In this document: positions 61,854 to 64,000 of the stretch, piece after piece
How the letters are laid out: the number at the start of each line of letters is the position of its first letter
How positions within the stretch are numbered: the first letter of the stretch is position 1
Assembly (NCBI RefSeq): GCF_004118155.1
Contig: NZ_SAIQ01000002.1
Location: 524,487 to 588,486 of the forward strand
Origin: Edaphocola flava
GTDB taxonomy: Bacteria; Bacteroidota; Bacteroidia; Chitinophagales; Chitinophagaceae
Length of the DNA: 64,000 nt
Direction: 5' to 3'
Notes under the pieces: model-generated
The model's input: only the letters and a program-made list of their open reading frames with translations
Database searches by the model: none
Told to the model about the DNA's origin: nothing
Translations under genes and position numbers: made by a program

Positions 61854-63836
61854 ATGCAATTTGATCATAAGCACTTCGACAAAGACCTGTTGATACAATT
61901 ATATGCGGGCCTGGTAAAACCCCGGATGATAGAAGAAAAGATGTTGATTTTGCTGCGTCAGGGCAGAGTAAGCAAATGGTTTAGCGGTATTGGCCAGGAG
62001 GCGATTGCCGTAGGAGCTACTATGGCGCTGGACAGTGATGAGTATATCATGCCCCTGCACCGCAACCTGGGCGTATTCACCGCCCGTAAAATGCCTTTTT
62101 CTAAATTATTCCTGCAATGGCAGGGCAAAAAAGAGGGCTACAGTAAAGGCCGTGAGCGTTCATTCCACTTCGGTAGTAATGAGCATCATATCTGTGGTAT
62201 GATCTCCCACCTGGGACCTCAGCTGGCTATTGCTGATGGTATTGCCCTGGCACATAAATTACAGAAAGAACAAAAAGTATCCCTTGCCTTTTCCGGCGAT
62301 GGTGGTACCAGTGAAGGGGACTTCCACGAAGCGCTGAATACAGCAGCTGTATGGGGCTTACCGGTTATTTTCCTGATCGAAAACAATGGTTACGGATTAA
62401 GTACTCCGAGCAGCGAACAATTTATCTGTAAACAACTGGCCGATAAAGCTGTTGGTTATGGAATGGCTTCAAAAATAATAGATGGTAATAACATCCTGGA
62501 AGTATACCAGGCGATCAAAGAAGCCCGCGAATACTGTATTACAGAGCAGAAGCCGATCCTGATCGAAGCCATGACCTTCCGTATGCGTGGTCATGAAGAG
62601 GCTAGTGGCGTGAAGTATGTACCGAAAGAACTGTTTGAATTATGGGGTAAGAAAGACCCGGTACAGAACTATGAAGACTTCCTGAAAAAAGAAAATATCA
62701 TTGATGATGCACAGATCGCAGCGATCCGTGAAGCGATTCAGCAGGAGATTGAAGCCGGTCTGGAGATCGGTTTTGCGGCTGAAGCCATCAAACCGGATAC
62801 CGCAGAAGAAGTAGCAGATGTATTTGTGCCGTATAAAGCAGAAAATACAGTGATTACCGATAGCTGTGCAAAGAGCGAAAAGAAATTTATTCAGGCCATC
62901 AGTGATGCCATGCGCCAGGCCATGGAACGTCATCCTAAACTGGTTTTGATGGGTCAGGATATCGCTGAATACGGCGGAGCCTTCAAAGTAACCGAAGGTA
63001 TGATGGAACAGTTTGGTAAGGAGCGTGTGCGCAATACACCATTATGTGAGAGTGCTATTATCGGTACCGCACTGGGGCTGTCCATCAAAGGATATAAAGC
63101 CATGATGGAAATGCAGTTTGCCGATTTCGCAACGGTAGGTTTCAATCAGATCATCAATAACCTCGCTAAAATTCATTACCGCTGGGGGCAAAATGCCGAC
63201 GTAGTCGTGCGTATGCCGACAGGTGCCGGAGTAGGAGCGGGTCCGTTCCACTCTCAGAGCAATGAAGCATGGTTTACCCATACACCGGGATTAAAAGTTG
63301 TATATCCATCTACACCGGAAGATGCGAAAGGCTTACTGTTGGCATCTTTTGAAGATCCGAATCCGGTTATCTTCTTCGAGCATAAAGCCTTGTACAGAAG
63401 TGTAAGCGGACAGGTACCTGATGATTACTATACCATTGAGATTGGTAAGGCAAGACTGGTACAGGAAGGTAGCGATGTGTCTATCATTACTTATGGTAGC
63501 GGCGTACACTGGGCTACAGATTATGCGAAGCAGCATCCTGAATTTTCTATCGACATCCTGGATCTGAGAACGCTGTCTCCGCTGGATTATGAAGCCATCG
63601 AAGCCAGTGTGAAACGTACCGGTAAAGTATTACTCTTACATGAAGATTGTCTGATGGGCGGTATTGGCGGAGAGATTTCTGCGTGGATCTCTGAAAACTG
63701 TTTCCAGTACCTGGATGCGCCGATCGTGCGTTGTGCGAGCCTGGATACACCAATCCCATTTGCGATTGAACTGGAGCAGAACTTCCTGGCTAAGGGCAGA
63801 CTGGATGAGTCTGTACAGAAGCTGATGCAATTCTAA
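61854..63836 (+). CDS. Fused alpha/beta E1 component of a 2-oxoacid dehydrogenase
   Basis: A 660-residue thiamine-diphosphate enzyme in which both E1 subunits are fused. The alpha half (about 1-320) has LYAGLVKPRMIEEKMLILLR, the TPP motif GDGGTSEGDFHEALNTAA then IFLIENNGYGLS (GDG...NN), and MRGHEEASG. The beta half (about 335-660) has LVLMGQDIAEYGGAFKVTEG, RNTPLCESAIIGTALGLSIK, QFADFATVGFNQI and the C-terminal transketolase part VSIITYGSGVHWA. Such fusions are common in Bacteroidota and are usually branched-chain 2-oxoacid or pyruvate dehydrogenases; which one cannot be told here, and no E2 or E3 gene is in the window. Start at 61854 by homology and by the -7 element. A terminator follows. 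Confidence 0.93.
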   Translation: MQFDHKHFDKDLLIQLYAGLVKPRMIEEKMLILLRQGRVSKWFSGIGQEAIAVGATMALDSDEYIMPLHRNLGVFTARKMPFSKLFLQWQGKKEGYSKGRERSFHFGSNEHHICGMISHLGPQLAIADGIALAHKLQKEQKVSLAFSGDGGTSEGDFHEALNTAAVWGLPVIFLIENNGYGLSTPSSEQFICKQLADKAVGYGMASKIIDGNNILEVYQAIKEAREYCITEQKPILIEAMTFRMRGHEEASGVKYVPKELFELWGKKDPVQNYEDFLKKENIIDDAQIAAIREAIQQEIEAGLEIGFAAEAIKPDTAEEVADVFVPYKAENTVITDSCAKSEKKFIQAISDAMRQAMERHPKLVLMGQDIAEYGGAFKVTEGMMEQFGKERVRNTPLCESAIIGTALGLSIKGYKAMMEMQFADFATVGFNQIINNLAKIHYRWGQNADVVVRMPTGAGVGAGPFHSQSNEAWFTHTPGLKVVYPSTPEDAKGLLLASFEDPNPVIFFEHKALYRSVSGQVPDDYYTIEIGKARLVQEGSDVSIITYGSGVHWATDYAKQHPEFSIDILDLRTLSPLDYEAIEASVKRTGKVLLLHEDCLMGGIGGEISAWISENCFQYLDAPIVRCASLDTPIPFAIELEQNFLAKGRLDESVQKLMQF

Positions 63837-63859
63837 AATATTATATTACAATTCAGAAT

Positions 63860-63900
63860 AAAATAGCTGTGGCGCACCAAAGGTGCGCCACAGCTATTTT
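63860..63900. terminator. Bidirectional terminator after E1 gene
   Basis: 19-bp perfect arms (AAAATAGCTGTGGCGCACC), AAA loop; T-tracts both ways. It touches the stop codon of the minus-strand gene entering from the right edge. Confidence 0.88.
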
Positions 63901-64000
63901 ATGGATTCAAGCCATTAAGCTCCAGTTTCTCCGACCACTCCAATGGTTGGGGTAAATCCTGATTGCTTAATTCAATATGAAGAACTCTTCTCCTTTTCTG
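63899..64000 (-). CDS. 3' end of a minus-strand gene, unidentified
   Basis: The minus strand reads QKRRRVLHIELSNQDLPQPL then EWSEKLELNGLNP and TAA at 63899-63901, open to the window edge, and directly followed by a terminator hairpin. Only 33 residues are visible, too few to assign. A chance frame is possible, but the stop sits exactly at the hairpin. Confidence 0.5.
   Translation of the reverse strand, partial: QKRRRVLHIELSNQDLPQPLEWSEKLELNGLNP

Overview
The window looks like a chromosomal segment of a Bacteroidota bacterium, most likely Chitinophagaceae or a close relative. The reasons are type IX secretion (T9SS) type A sorting domains, a PorZ-like protein, a TamB/TamL pair, a fused E1 alpha/beta 2-oxoacid dehydrogenase, a GbsR/MarR regulator, and many copies of the Bacteroidota -7 promoter element TAnnTTTG just upstream of genes. 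Shine-Dalgarno sequences are weak. I see no tRNA, rRNA, CRISPR array, insertion sequence or phage gene. Taxonomy is inference; no search was run.

Layout. 1-1.3 kb: 3' part of hutU and a YbjQ-family gene. 1.3-3.8 kb: an AT-rich insert with a T9SS cargo protein, flanked by a duplicated ybjQ 3' end and terminator. 3.8-9.9 kb: secreted proteins, a WG-repeat protein, purL. 9.9-20.8 kb: a 2008-residue alpha-2-macroglobulin, an amino acid permease, recO and porZ. 21-26.3 kb: a META-domain protein, then a seven-gene minus-strand set headed by a GbsR/MarR regulator whose promoter -33 element lies inside a 40-bp perfect palindrome. 26.3-30 kb: doxX/hxlR divergent pair, TPR protein, esterase, TonB-C-like protein. 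30-30.9 kb: non-coding.

30.9-41 kb is a surface-protein locus on the plus strand: a YadA-head-like repeat protein, a paralogue with a different C-terminus, a 1691-residue protein holding four nearly identical 298-residue repeats, and a T9SS-sorted partner. 41.1-44 kb holds two small secreted proteins and an AT-rich two-gene cassette (GIY-YIG-like nuclease plus a conserved protein of unknown function). 44.2-45.8 kb is a radical SAM/B12-binding protein. 45.8-46.2 kb is a strongly structured non-coding stretch.

46.2-54 kb carries tamB and tamL. 54.1-57.5 kb looks like a copper-acquisition operon (Cys-rich small protein, Met/His-rich lipoprotein, OprC/NosA-like TonB receptor with a CxxxM plug motif). 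57.6-60.5 kb is a tight operon of three Cys-rich small lipoproteins, one with a Kunitz/BPTI cysteine pattern, then an ECF sigma factor and a membrane protein with a C-terminal beta-barrel-like domain. 60.5-64 kb holds a secreted endonuclease I with T9SS tail, the fused E1 enzyme and the end of an unidentified minus-strand gene.

How the genes work together. Much of the window concerns the cell envelope: OM assembly (TamB/TamL), T9SS (PorZ plus at least three cargo proteins), surface adhesins, envelope defence (A2M) and metal uptake. The strongest candidates for something little described are the palindrome-controlled GbsR operon, the Kunitz-lipoprotein/ECF operon, and the GIY-YIG cassette.
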